From: Nocardia bovistercoris | GTDB lineage: Bacteria; Actinomycetota; Actinomycetes; Mycobacteriales; Mycobacteriaceae | Direction: 5' to 3' | DNA: 64,000 bases | NCBI RefSeq assembly: GCF_015674855.1 | Contig: NZ_JADMLG010000015.1 | Location: forward strand, 1-64,000 | Part shown: one piece after another, positions 25,693 through 33,980 of the stretch | Layout: every line of letters starts with the position of its first letter | Numbering within the stretch: the first letter of the stretch is position 1 | Made by a program: the position numbers and the translations under genes | Notes under the pieces: generated by a model | Seen by the model: only the letters and a program-made list of their open reading frames with translations | Databases searched by the model: none | Told to the model about the DNA's origin: nothing

Positions 25693-26411
25693 CAGCGGCC
25701 ACCGCCGACCTGCAGCTCGAGAGCGAGCTTGTAGAAGTCCTCGCGGGCCTGCATCGCCACCCGGTTCGCCGGATACTCGGTCACCGTCAACCCATCCGCC
25801 GAGGCGCGGGCATGGATCTTGTAGCGGCGGATCACCGTCTTCGCGAGCGGCCACTTGTTGGCACGCACGAACTCTTTCGTCTGATCCAGATCGGCCGTGC
25901 CGTCGCGGGGATCCCAGTTGTTGATCACCACCAGGTAGGGGATACCGCGCGGCTCGATGACCTTCCGGATCGTCTGCGCGGTCGGATCGAAACTGAGCGG
26001 CTCGGTCGTCATCGGCACCAGCACGAACTCGACCACATCCAACACCGCCCGCAACGCGTCCGCGGCCTCACCCCGCCCCAGCGGATCACCGCTCGTGCCG
26101 TCCTCGGACAGATCGATCCAGCCTGGTGTGTCGACATAGACGTGATCGATGCCCGGCAGATGCGGCAGTTTCCGCAGACCGTCGAGGTCGTCGTGGGCTT
26201 GGACGATATGGAACGGCAACTCGTTCAGGCGCGCCGCCCACCACACCGCCGAGCCCTGCGGGTCGATCGAGACCGCGGCTACCGGCGACGTCGCTTCCGG
26301 ATCCCCCGACTCCCCACCCAGTACATCGGCGGTGACCGCCGCCAGATTCACGGTGATCGTCGACTTCCCGACCCCGCCCTTCTGGTTCATGACAGCAAAA
26401 GCTCGACCCAT
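25692..26411 (-). CDS. parA: ParA-family partition ATPase
   Basis: A 239-aa protein. Deviant Walker A MNQKGGVGKSTITVNLAAV, Walker A' VSIDPQGSAVWWA, Walker B YVDTPGW. It lacks an N-terminal helix-turn-helix, so it resembles small type Ib ParAs, where ParB represses the operon. The neighbouring parB is translationally coupled. Together they would segregate the replicon. The upstream palindrome at 26535 lies 124 bp before the start and may also serve autoregulation. Confidence 0.92.
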   Translation of the reverse strand: MGRAFAVMNQKGGVGKSTITVNLAAVTADVLGGESGDPEATSPVAAVSIDPQGSAVWWAARLNELPFHIVQAHDDLDGLRKLPHLPGIDHVYVDTPGWIDLSEDGTSGDPLGRGEAADALRAVLDVVEFVLVPMTTEPLSFDPTAQTIRKVIEPRGIPYLVVINNWDPRDGTADLDQTKEFVRANKWPLAKTVIRRYKIHARASADGLTVTEYPANRVAMQAREDFYKLALELQVGGGR

Positions 26412-26534
26412 CTCACAACCTCCGTGCGCTTCGCCCCCAGATTCGCCCTGGGAACTACTTCGGATTCGGTCGCAGCATAAATGCCCACCCGCACTATCGC
26501 GCGGTCACCAGCGATAGACGCGCCGAAAGACGCG

Positions 26535-26554
26535 GTCTTTACCGCGGTAAAGAC
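26535..26554. other. Candidate parS centromere site, upstream copy
   Basis: Perfect 20-bp palindrome gtctttaccgcggtaaagac upstream of parA, containing the 18-bp word also present at 24276. Confidence 0.72.
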
Positions 26555-26950
26555 CCCCGGCCGTCGAGGCTGCACACACCGAAACCGTCGATGCCGCGAT
26601 CAACGCCACCTCGACGCTGCAGGACACGCGCCGCTCACCAACGCGTCCTCAAGCAACCTCGCGTCCGCGAAACCAACGGACAGACTGCCTCGGCGCTTCC
26701 TGTGCGCTCCTCACGACCGGTACAGCTGCCACCTATCAGCCGAATCGGCCGGTACCAGCGCGCAACCGTCGAAAGCGAGACCTCACCCGGTGAGGCGGCC
26801 CATTCGCGGCGCGGATACGTCCGGTGAGCCGCCGTACGGGCATTAATGGCAATGGGTTCTATTTGCATTAATGAATACGTTTATCGTTTTAACGTAATTA
26901 CATATATTTTTAACGTTGAAATGTAAAACGTTTTAGGATAGAATTGTGGT
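26555..26950. promoter_or_regulatory. Divergent regulatory region ending in the window's most A+T-rich stretch
   Basis: About 26845-26945 is strikingly A+T-rich, with several TTAACG/AACGTT words and the palindrome aaaacgtttt (26925-26934) just upstream of the ATG at 26951. This fits a strong promoter with operator repeats for the coiled-coil gene, possibly bound by that KfrA-like protein itself. No gene was seen in 26555-26840. Confidence 0.5.
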
Positions 26951-28102
26951 ATGGACGAAGATTTCGAGCAGATCCCCGCCGATCGCGCCGCGACCGAGGT
27001 CGAATCCCAGCGGACGTGTCAGTTCCCGGTCGCTTGGGACGCCGAGATCGGCGATTTCGTGCGGGCGGGGCACCCGTTGCCGCCGGTCGAGGGGCGCGGT
27101 CGGCGCGCGGAGTACTGCGGGCAGGACCACGTCGACCCGGACGGGACCGTGCGTCGTCACGACCGGGCGACCGCGTTCCAGCGCAAACGCGACCTCAAGG
27201 CGGCGGCCGGGGTGGCGGGTGCGCGTCCGGAGCGGCCCGCCGGTCGGCCGGTGACTTCCGCGCGGTCGTCGCTGGCCGAGCTGTTGGCCCAGTTCCAGAT
27301 GGTGGCCACCAACAGTCAGAAGGAATCCACGCGGCTGCTCGGGGAGGCTCAGCGGATCGTGGCCACCGCCGGTGACCCCGACTCCGCCGCCGCCGAGGTC
27401 GGTGCCGTCCGCCGCGACGCCGAGGCCCGGATCGCGGCCGCGAACGCCCGCGCCGAGGAAGCCGAGGCCGAAGCCGCGACCGCACGCCGGGAGCTGGCTC
27501 GCGCCGAGGAGGACAAAGCGCTGGCCGAAGGCGCGGCCGAGGACGCGCTCGCCGACCGCGACGCCCACCAGGCCGACGCCGAGGAAGCCCGCATCGAACT
27601 GGAGCGGGTGCGCAGCGAGTCGGCCGAGCGGATCCGCGCCGTGGAGGCACAATCACAGGCGGAGATCGCCGCGGCGACCCGGGCCGCCGCCGAGGCCGAA
27701 GGCGACCGCGACACCGCGATCGAGGCCCGCCGTCGCGCCGAGTCCGGCCTGGCCGCTGCCGAGCAGGCCGCCGCCGACGCCCGTACCGAAGCTGACCGGC
27801 TGCGCGGGGAGATCCGCGAGATCCGTGAACAGGCCCGCGCCGAGCGCGAGCAGCTGCGCGCCCAGGTCGATGAGATCCGCACCGAATCCGGCGCCCGTGC
27901 CGAGGCCGACCGCGAGGAGATCCGCGCCCTGCGTGAGGAACTGGCAACCAGCCGCGCCGAGGCCCGCGCCGACCGTGAAGCGCTGCGCGCCGACCACGTC
28001 GCGGAGATCGCCCGCATCCAGGACGCCCACGACACCCAGATCGCCACCCTGCGCGCCGCGCTCGACACCGCACGACGCACCACCGATGAGGAAGGCAACT
28101 GA
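26951..28102 (+). CDS. Alanine-rich coiled-coil protein, KfrA-like
   Basis: A 383-aa protein. The first ~100 residues are globular (QRTCQFPVAWDAEIGDFVRA, AEYCGQDHVDPDG) with a Cys pair. From about 110 to the end it is an almost unbroken Ala/Glu/Arg coiled coil (RREDEAR-type heptads, e.g. AEEAEAEAATARRELARAEE). This globular DNA-binding head plus long alpha tail recalls KfrA/plasmid nucleoid-type proteins that support partition. It follows an A+T-rich promoter and its stop overlaps the next ATG at 28102. Identity with KfrA is inferred from architecture only. Confidence 0.7.
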   Translation: MDEDFEQIPADRAATEVESQRTCQFPVAWDAEIGDFVRAGHPLPPVEGRGRRAEYCGQDHVDPDGTVRRHDRATAFQRKRDLKAAAGVAGARPERPAGRPVTSARSSLAELLAQFQMVATNSQKESTRLLGEAQRIVATAGDPDSAAAEVGAVRRDAEARIAAANARAEEAEAEAATARRELARAEEDKALAEGAAEDALADRDAHQADAEEARIELERVRSESAERIRAVEAQSQAEIAAATRAAAEAEGDRDTAIEARRRAESGLAAAEQAAADARTEADRLRGEIREIREQARAEREQLRAQVDEIRTESGARAEADREEIRALREELATSRAEARADREALRADHVAEIARIQDAHDTQIATLRAALDTARRTTDEEGN

Positions 28103-29760
28103 TGTTCCGCACGAAGAAGACCCCGCCCACCGCGCACCCGCCCAGCGGTGATGTCGCGGCCTTGGCCGAGCAGCTCTCCACCGCGCGCGGGCGGCTGGAA
28201 CTGCTCGGCGGTGACGCGGCCGACGTCCTGGCCGAGGTCCCGTCCGAGGCCGAGCTCGCCGAGACACGCGAGCTGGCCGAATGGCGGCGCGCGCAGCTGC
28301 GCGAGGCCGACCGCGCGGAGTTGGCCTCCCAGCTCACCGCCGCGGCGAAGATCCGCGACGCCGAAGCCAAGATCCGCGACGCCGACATCCGCGACGCGGT
28401 CGGCGCCCGGATGGCGTTGGCCGATCAGCGCCGCGCTGACAGCCCCGCCTCGACGATCGCGGAACTGCGCCGCTACGGGCAGGGCTTCCGCTACGGCGGC
28501 GCGGTCGTCATCGCCATCGGCATGATCTGGTCGGCGGTCAACGTCCAACAGAACATCGCCCCCGGCGGTCCCGGTGACCCGATGTTCTGGGTGAGCTACA
28601 TGGTCGAGGCGATGATCTCCGGACTGCTGGTCATGGTCGCGGTCGGCACCGCCAAACACCGCGAAGCCGCCGGGCTCGAACCGTCACCAGGGCTCAAGTG
28701 GGCCGAGTTCGGGCTCTTCGCGCTGACCTTCGTCCTCAACACCTACCCGTACCTGGCCGCGACCCACTGGTACCAGGCCAGCCTGCACGGCGTCGCTCCC
28801 GGGCTGATCGGCGGCGCGTTGTGGATCATGCACTACCTCGGCCGCGACAACACCCGCTCCCGCGAGATCGTCGCCCACCGTATCGGCGACGACCTCGCCA
28901 CCCAACTCCCCGACCTGCGCGCCCTGCACACCCACACCGTGCGCACCGTCACCACGACGGCCCCGCAGGCGCCCGCTGTCGACCCGCTCGCCGAATTCGA
29001 GGCCGAGTTCGACCCCGCACTTACCGCACACCAGTCCACAAGTGCGGGCACTGGTGCGGGGGCGAGCGCGGCCCCGCACTCGCGGCCCCGCACCACGCGA
29101 GAGGAGTTGGACAGCACTCCCGTAGCGGACACAAGTGCGGGAAGTGCTGCCACCCCGCACCACGAAAGTGCGGGGGCCGACAACGCCCTCACCGAGGCCA
29201 TCCCGCACCAGCCGACCGAGGACAGTGCGGCCCCCGCCGCACCGGTGACCGAGGAGGCCCCCGCACTAGCCAGCACCGAAACCAGCACCACCGCGACCAG
29301 CGAGGACACCGTCGAGGAGTCCGGTAGTGCGGGGGAAGTGCGGGAGGAAGTGCGGGCCGCTCGCGGGCCGCGTTCCCGCACCCCGCACCCCGCCCGCACC
29401 ACTAGTGCGGGGGCAGTGACACCGGCGAGTGCGGGGCCACGCGCACAGACCGCACTCGCGCTCGCGACGCCCGAAAGTGCGGGCGATAGTGCGGGGGCCG
29501 AGAGCCAAGTGCGGGCCTCGCTGCTGCCCCTGGCCGAGCAAGTGCGGGGCCGTGGTGTCGGCGCACGGATGTCGATCGAGTCCGTGGTGCGGGTGCTGGA
29601 AGCCCTCGATCGCGGCGCCAGCGTCAACGGCGCGCACACCGCGACCGGTGTACACCGACGCACGGTCGAGCGGATCCGCGACACCGCCGCGGTTGTCATC
29701 GCCGAAGCCGCCGACGGTTCCGGTGGGCGCGTGATCGAGCTGCGCAAGCACGACCGGTAA
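28102..29760 (+). CDS. Membrane protein with C-terminal helix-turn-helix; gene carries an 8-bp repeat array
   Basis: A 552-aa protein. Residues 1-120 are charged and helical. About 135-255 contain four hydrophobic helices (RYGGAVVIAIGMIWSAVNVQ, MVEAMISGLLVMVAVG, FGLFALTFVLNTYPYLAATH, APGLIGGALWIMHYLG). About 300-475 are a Ser/Ala/Gly/Glu linker rich in SAG. Residues 490-552 hold an HTH-like segment (SVNGAHTATGVHRRTVERIR). The layout recalls Spd/TraX-type spread proteins of actinobacterial plasmids. The linker DNA contains 15 exact AGTGCGGG/CCCGCACT words read in more than one frame. The ATG overlaps the coiled-coil gene's stop, so the two are one operon. Confidence 0.7.
   Translation: MFRTKKTPPTAHPPSGDVAALAEQLSTARGRLELLGGDAADVLAEVPSEAELAETRELAEWRRAQLREADRAELASQLTAAAKIRDAEAKIRDADIRDAVGARMALADQRRADSPASTIAELRRYGQGFRYGGAVVIAIGMIWSAVNVQQNIAPGGPGDPMFWVSYMVEAMISGLLVMVAVGTAKHREAAGLEPSPGLKWAEFGLFALTFVLNTYPYLAATHWYQASLHGVAPGLIGGALWIMHYLGRDNTRSREIVAHRIGDDLATQLPDLRALHTHTVRTVTTTAPQAPAVDPLAEFEAEFDPALTAHQSTSAGTGAGASAAPHSRPRTTREELDSTPVADTSAGSAATPHHESAGADNALTEAIPHQPTEDSAAPAAPVTEEAPALASTETSTTATSEDTVEESGSAGEVREEVRAARGPRSRTPHPARTTSAGAVTPASAGPRAQTALALATPESAGDSAGAESQVRASLLPLAEQVRGRGVGARMSIESVVRVLEALDRGASVNGAHTATGVHRRTVERIRDTAAVVIAEAADGSGGRVIELRKHDR
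29014..29548 (+). repeat. Array of 15 exact 8-bp words AGTGCGGG (12 forward, 3 reverse)
   Basis: Forward copies start at 29041, 29134, 29167, 29326, 29337, 29349, 29404, 29428, 29476, 29488, 29508 and 29541; reverse copies (CCCGCACT) start at 29014, 29073 and 29260. Several one-mismatch copies lie between them (for example GGTGCGGG at 29053 and 29586). Eight forward copies read Ser-Ala-Gly, while four are shifted by one base and read Val-Arg, so the DNA word is conserved independently of the protein. Confidence 0.9.
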
Positions 29761-29778
29761 CACCACGGGTCGAACAGC

Positions 29779-29819
29779 GACGAGGACCCCGGCGGATCGT
29801 AGCCGCCGGGGTCCTCGTC
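29779..29819 (+). terminator. Strong hairpin terminator
   Basis: A 17-bp perfect stem (29779-29795 with 29803-29819) and 7-nt loop, 19 bp after the stop of the membrane-protein gene. It probably also insulates the convergent pentapeptide-repeat gene. Confidence 0.75.
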
Positions 29820-29940
29820 TATCTGGTGACGTAGGCCCTGGAAGCACGAACTATCCAGGGATCACGCCACCCCGAACTCTACCCACGCGGCAGCCGCCAA
29901 CAGCTTGCGGGACACCGAGCGCTGGGCGCTCGCGAACGAG

Positions 29941-29962
29941 GCGCTACCGGAACATTCCGCGC
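29941..29962. repeat. Copy D of a four-copy ~24-bp element
   Basis: gcgctaccggaacattccgc (+gc) matches, in inverse orientation, elements at 31207, 45141 and (same orientation) 24774. In one frame these copies encode A-L-x-E-H-S-A, so they could be gene remnants rather than binding sites. Confidence 0.55.
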
Positions 29963-29981
29963 TGATCTTCTGCACCCTCGA

Positions 29982-31172
29982 TCAGGAATACGGAGGGGGA
30001 GGTACGAAATCGATCGGCCAGCGTGTGCTGTCACCATGCACCACACGGGTCAGGTTCGTGCTGCCCAGTTTCGCGCCGGTCAGGTCCGCGTGGATCAGGT
30101 TCGCGCTGCCCAGGTCCGCGTGGATCAGGTTCGCGCCGTTCAGGTTCGCGCTGCCCAGGTTCGCGCCGGTCAGGTCCGCGTAGGTCAGGTTCGCGCTGCA
30201 CAGTTTCGCGCCGGTCAAGTTCGCGCCGGTCAGTTTCGCGCTGCCCAGGTTCGCGCTGCCCAGGTTCGCGCCGGTCAGGTTCGCGTGGATCAGGTTCGCG
30301 CCGCCCAGTTTCACGCCAGTCAGGTCCGCCTCGCTCAGGTTCGCGCTGCTCAGGTTCGCGTGGCCCAGGTTCGCGTGGCCCAGGTTCGCACCGGTCAGGT
30401 TCGCGCGGGTCAGGTTCGCGTGGTCCAGGTTCGCGCCATTCATGATCACGTCTCTCAGGTACGCACCGTCCAAACAGAATCCGGCGAGATCGAGGTTGCC
30501 GAGATGGCATTCCGGAAGCGATATCTGATCCAAGCTGATGGCCGTGAACGCCCAGGACTTCGGGTCGTTGTCTGGACGGCGGCGGCGTTGAGTGAGGATG
30601 CCGACGATGGTTTGCCTGATTTCGCGTTCGGACAGGTCCGGATTCTTCGGATCGGTGGCGGCGAGGAAGGGGACACGTAGGTACCACTGGAGCAGGTTGA
30701 TGCAGACCTGGCGTTCGTCGTCCTCGCCGAAGGCGTGCCAGTCGTCGGCAAGCGCGGTCAGCGCGTAGACCCCGGCCTGGCGGATCGCGGCGGATTCGTG
30801 GGCGATCTGCGTGGCCACCGCCGTGTAGCGGTCCCGCAACGCTGATTCCCGTGCACGGCGGGAGTCGTCGCGGTGCCGTTCGCGTTCTCGCTCCAGGTCG
30901 ATCTGGTGTCGTTCGCGTTCTCGGGCCGTGTCGTCCTTGTGATGGATTTCGGCCTGGTCACGACTGTTTTGACCGTTGCGGTAGGCCAACACGCCCGCAG
31001 TGAGCGCACCGGCGCCAGCCAGGAACGTCGCCAGCGGTTGGGAGAACCCGTTGGCGATTCCGAACGCCGTTGCTCCGCCGCCCACCACGACCGCCAGACC
31101 CAGCCAGGTCGACCGTCGGCGCATCGACACCAGACCACGACCCGAACCCGTGGATGTATCCCCCTCAGACAT
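29982..31172 (-). CDS. Membrane-anchored pentapeptide-repeat protein
   Basis: About 396 aa from MSEGDTSTGSGRG. Two hydrophobic helices (about 25-65: WLGLAVVVGGGATAFGIANG, PLATFLAGAGALTAGVLAY) are followed by a charged coil (ERERHQIDLERERERHRDD), a helical domain (VCINLLQWYLRVPFLA) and more than 20 A(N/D)L-x-x pentapeptides such as LTGANLGHANLGHANLSSAN, forming a right-handed beta-helix. The repeat DNA is itself highly repetitive (caggttcgcg words). The same architecture occurs in the gene at 62518. Some pentapeptide proteins mimic DNA and bind gyrase, but most have unknown targets. Confidence 0.87.
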   Translation of the reverse strand: MSEGDTSTGSGRGLVSMRRRSTWLGLAVVVGGGATAFGIANGFSQPLATFLAGAGALTAGVLAYRNGQNSRDQAEIHHKDDTARERERHQIDLERERERHRDDSRRARESALRDRYTAVATQIAHESAAIRQAGVYALTALADDWHAFGEDDERQVCINLLQWYLRVPFLAATDPKNPDLSEREIRQTIVGILTQRRRRPDNDPKSWAFTAISLDQISLPECHLGNLDLAGFCLDGAYLRDVIMNGANLDHANLTRANLTGANLGHANLGHANLSSANLSEADLTGVKLGGANLIHANLTGANLGSANLGSAKLTGANLTGAKLCSANLTYADLTGANLGSANLNGANLIHADLGSANLIHADLTGAKLGSTNLTRVVHGDSTRWPIDFVPPPPYS

Positions 31173-31206
31173 AGGCAAGACCGTATCGGGGGGTCTAGGA
31201 ACACCG

Positions 31207-31230
31207 CCGCGGAATGCTCCTGTAGCGCGC
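31207..31230. repeat. Copy B of the four-copy element
   Basis: Core ccgcggaatgctcctgtagc, with one change in the central TGTTCC. It lies between the pentapeptide-repeat gene and the MobC gene. Confidence 0.5.
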
Positions 31231-31298
31231 CCATGTCCGGCCGGGCCGCCGACAGCTACGTCCGATCCGGAGTCCGGTTATCCGGTCGGTGCGGTCTC

Positions 31299-31380
31299 GA
31301 TCGGAAGGCGACTGCCGCCTTCCGATCCGCTACTCTGGGGTCATAAGAACAGGAGCAAGCTGGAATTTAGGTGCCCTATC
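31299..31380 (+). other. Candidate oriT of the MobC/relaxase pair
   Basis: A perfect 12-bp inverted repeat gatcggaaggcg / cgccttccgatc (31299-31310 and 31316-31327, 5-nt spacer) is followed 38 bp later by tttaggtgccct, which resembles the nic region of RSF1010-like origins of transfer. It lies 55 bp upstream of mobC. Position and structure fit an oriT; the resemblance of the nic word is my inference. Confidence 0.45.
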
Positions 31381-31434
31381 GGGTACCCCACCCGTTCGGG
31401 TGGTCGCTGCGCTGGGCATGTTGGGAGGCTGCGG

Positions 31435-31953
31435 ATGGCAGGGGAGTCGCCGGATCTGCGGGCGCGTGTACGGCGCGCGCGGCAGGCGAATGTGGCCGGT
31501 GGCCGCACGCGCCGGTGCGTGGTGAAGCTGACCGAGGACGAGCACGAGGACCTCACCGCGATGGCGGCGGCGGTGGGTATGACGGTGCCGCGGCTGTTGG
31601 TCGAGTCGACCTTCGAACGCGAAGGTGTGGAGGGTGGTCCGGGCGCGGTGGCCGCGGTGCGGGAGGCGTTGTTGGCGTTCGCGGATCTCGATACGGAACT
31701 TCGGCGGGTGGGCAACAACCTCAACCAGTTGACCCGCTACTCCCATCAGGAGCGAGACTTCGCCGAAGGTGTCGAGGTCGCGTTGGGTGCGGTGGTGCGG
31801 GTGTGTCTGCACCTGGACGAGGTCGCGCGCGCGATGGTGGGCAAGGGTCCGGCGGTGACGGAGTTGTCGATGCCCGATGTCGATCACCCTGTCCAAGCCG
31901 CCGGTGATGGTGATGTCGGTGGTGGGTGGGCCGACGCGGTCGATCCGGTCTGA
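31435..31953 (+). CDS. mobC: MobC-like relaxosome accessory protein
   Basis: A 172-aa protein; ATG 31435 follows gggagg. N-terminal basic RRARQANVAGGRTRRCVVKL leads into a ribbon-helix-helix-like segment (LTEDEHEDLTAMAAAVGMTV). The MobC hallmark is LDTELRRVGNNLNQLTRYSH. MobC proteins bind oriT and help the relaxase open the strands. The relaxase starts 16 bp after this stop. Confidence 0.87.
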   Translation: MAGESPDLRARVRRARQANVAGGRTRRCVVKLTEDEHEDLTAMAAAVGMTVPRLLVESTFEREGVEGGPGAVAAVREALLAFADLDTELRRVGNNLNQLTRYSHQERDFAEGVEVALGAVVRVCLHLDEVARAMVGKGPAVTELSMPDVDHPVQAAGDGDVGGGWADAVDPV

Positions 31954-31969
31954 GCGGGGTGGTGCGGCG

Positions 31970-33970
31970 ATGATGCCGAATATCTCGAAGGGCGCCGACA
32001 TGGTGGGCTTGGTGCGGTATCTGGCCGGTCCGGGCAAGTTCAACGAGCACGTGAATCAGCGGGTGATCGCCGGGGACATCGTGTCGGTGAGCGTGTTCGG
32101 TGGCCGGATCGACATGGAGCGCGGTGCGGAGTTGGGTCGGTTGTTGGACAGTTCGCGGATGACGGTGCTCAAGGGCGCGCCGGTGCTGGTGACTTCGTAC
32201 AAGAAGGCCCGCGCGTTGATGGCCGAGGGGATGTCGAAGAAGGCCGCGTACGAGGCGGCGACGTCGGATGAGCACGTCTTCCACTGCTCGCTGGCGCTGG
32301 CCGCGGACGAGGGTGAACTCACTGATGAGAAGTGGTCGGCGGTCTCGCGAGACTTCTTGACCGAGATGGGGTTCATCGGCCGTGAGGACGGGACACCGGA
32401 TGTGCGGTGGGCCGCGATCAGGCACGGGCTGTCGAAGAACGGCAACGACCACGTCCATCTCGCGCTGAGCGTGGTGCGTCCGGACGGGAGCCTGATCGAC
32501 ACTTACCGGGATCTGAAGCGGTCGCAGGCTGTGGCGAACATGCTCGAGCACAAGCACGGGTTGCGGGTTTTGTGGTCGCGGGAGGAGGGCGGGACCGAAC
32601 GCGGAACCAAGCCCGGCGAGCGCCGATTGGCGGCCGAGCGGGGTTCACCGGCCACCGATCGGGAGCTGCTGGCGCGGGAGGTGCGCGCGCTCGCGGCGGT
32701 CGCCGATTCCGAGGCCGAGTTCGTCGATGGTTTGCGTGAGGCCGGGATCATGGTGAAACCGCGGTTCGCCAAGGGCGGGCACACGGTCACCGGATATTCC
32801 GTGCGGTACCTACCGTTCCGAGCGCAGGACACCGACGCCGAGCGGACCTCGCTGTGGTACGGCGGCGGATACCTGTCCAAGGACCTCACCTTGGCGGCGC
32901 TGCGGTCACGGTCCGGGTGGGAGACGACCCCGGAATCGCGGGACGCGGCGATGGTGCGGTGGCGCGCCACCATGACGACTCGGTCGGGGCGCTCGTACGC
33001 GCCGGATCCGGTGTCGGATCGTGAGGCGATCGCCCGGTTGGGGCAGTGGTCGGCCTACATGCGCACCATCCCCGACGGCGACCGCGACGCCTGGGCGAAG
33101 GCGGCGGGTGAGACCGCGGGGGTGTTCGCGGCCGCGAGTATGAGTACCGAGGCCCGTCCGGGTCCGCTGAATCAGCTCGCCCGTCAACTCGCGCGCGCGG
33201 CGCAAACTCCCGCGCATCAGCGTGATCCGCGCCCACGACGCAACAACTCCGATGTGCGGGCGGTGTCGCGGATGCTGCGCTCGATGACGTCGAAGACCGC
33301 CGGGGACATCGCGGTGGTCGAGGCGATGATCGATTGCCTGCTCACGGTCATGGACATGCTCTCGGCGACCGAACGCGCGAACGCCGCGGCGGCGATGGCC
33401 ACCCAAGCGCGCCAAGCGTTGACCGAGATCCATTTACGCGCCGCCGGGGTCGACCCTAACCGCGAATACGTGACCGCGGTCGGATCACCGGGCTGGGCGG
33501 CTCACGCGCGGGCGAAGGTCGTCACCGACCGCCCCGCCGACAAGGTGCGTCAGGTCGAGAAGATCGAAACCGTTGCCGGACAGTGGGGACAGCGGCGCAT
33601 CGCGCTGCAGATCCCCGGCGCCCGCGAGATCGACGAGTTCGGCCACATCATCGAACCCGCCGAACCGCAAGCACCCGCACACGCTGAGCCGGTACGCACC
33701 GATTCGACGCGGACCGAACCGGTGGCCGCCGCGGCCCCAGTGTTCGAGGAACCGGTGTCGCCGTTGCGGCGGTGGGCGGCCAAGGCCGCAGCCGAGCAGA
33801 GCGAGCTCTACACCAGATTGAGCAGATACCAACCCGATCCGGCCGAACCACACGAGCACGACGACACGACCGACACTGTCGACCAGACCCAGGAGACCGA
33901 GCAGGACTGGGAGAAGTTCATGCCCCCGCCCGGTCGCCGACCGGATCGTGGAACCGGACTCGAACGCTGA
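31970..33970 (+). CDS. Relaxase/mobilisation nuclease (MobA/VirD2-like)
   Basis: A 666-aa protein. I chose the ATG pair at 31970/31973 because MMPNISKGADMVGLVRYLAG is the typical start of this family. The nuclease core contains EHVFHCSLALA (first His region) and NGNDHVHLALSVV (HxH metal site). A long helical C-terminal region and an acidic tail follow. The family nicks oriT and stays covalently attached to the 5' end by Tyr. With MobC it forms a mobilisation unit, distinct from the TraA relaxase with which it is convergent (11-bp gap). The first Tyr candidate is Tyr in GLVRYLAG. Confidence 0.87.
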   Translation: MMPNISKGADMVGLVRYLAGPGKFNEHVNQRVIAGDIVSVSVFGGRIDMERGAELGRLLDSSRMTVLKGAPVLVTSYKKARALMAEGMSKKAAYEAATSDEHVFHCSLALAADEGELTDEKWSAVSRDFLTEMGFIGREDGTPDVRWAAIRHGLSKNGNDHVHLALSVVRPDGSLIDTYRDLKRSQAVANMLEHKHGLRVLWSREEGGTERGTKPGERRLAAERGSPATDRELLAREVRALAAVADSEAEFVDGLREAGIMVKPRFAKGGHTVTGYSVRYLPFRAQDTDAERTSLWYGGGYLSKDLTLAALRSRSGWETTPESRDAAMVRWRATMTTRSGRSYAPDPVSDREAIARLGQWSAYMRTIPDGDRDAWAKAAGETAGVFAAASMSTEARPGPLNQLARQLARAAQTPAHQRDPRPRRNNSDVRAVSRMLRSMTSKTAGDIAVVEAMIDCLLTVMDMLSATERANAAAAMATQARQALTEIHLRAAGVDPNREYVTAVGSPGWAAHARAKVVTDRPADKVRQVEKIETVAGQWGQRRIALQIPGAREIDEFGHIIEPAEPQAPAHAEPVRTDSTRTEPVAAAAPVFEEPVSPLRRWAAKAAAEQSELYTRLSRYQPDPAEPHEHDDTTDTVDQTQETEQDWEKFMPPPGRRPDRGTGLER

Positions 33971-33980
33971 CCAGCCGGTC

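Noticed and set aside
29041..29548. CRISPR array as explanation for the repeated words
   Set aside because: Repeats are 8 bp, irregularly spaced and inside a coding frame; no cas genes.
30023..30687. Repetitive frames such as SGSRGSGSR on both strands
   Set aside because: Shadows of the pentapeptide-repeat gene.
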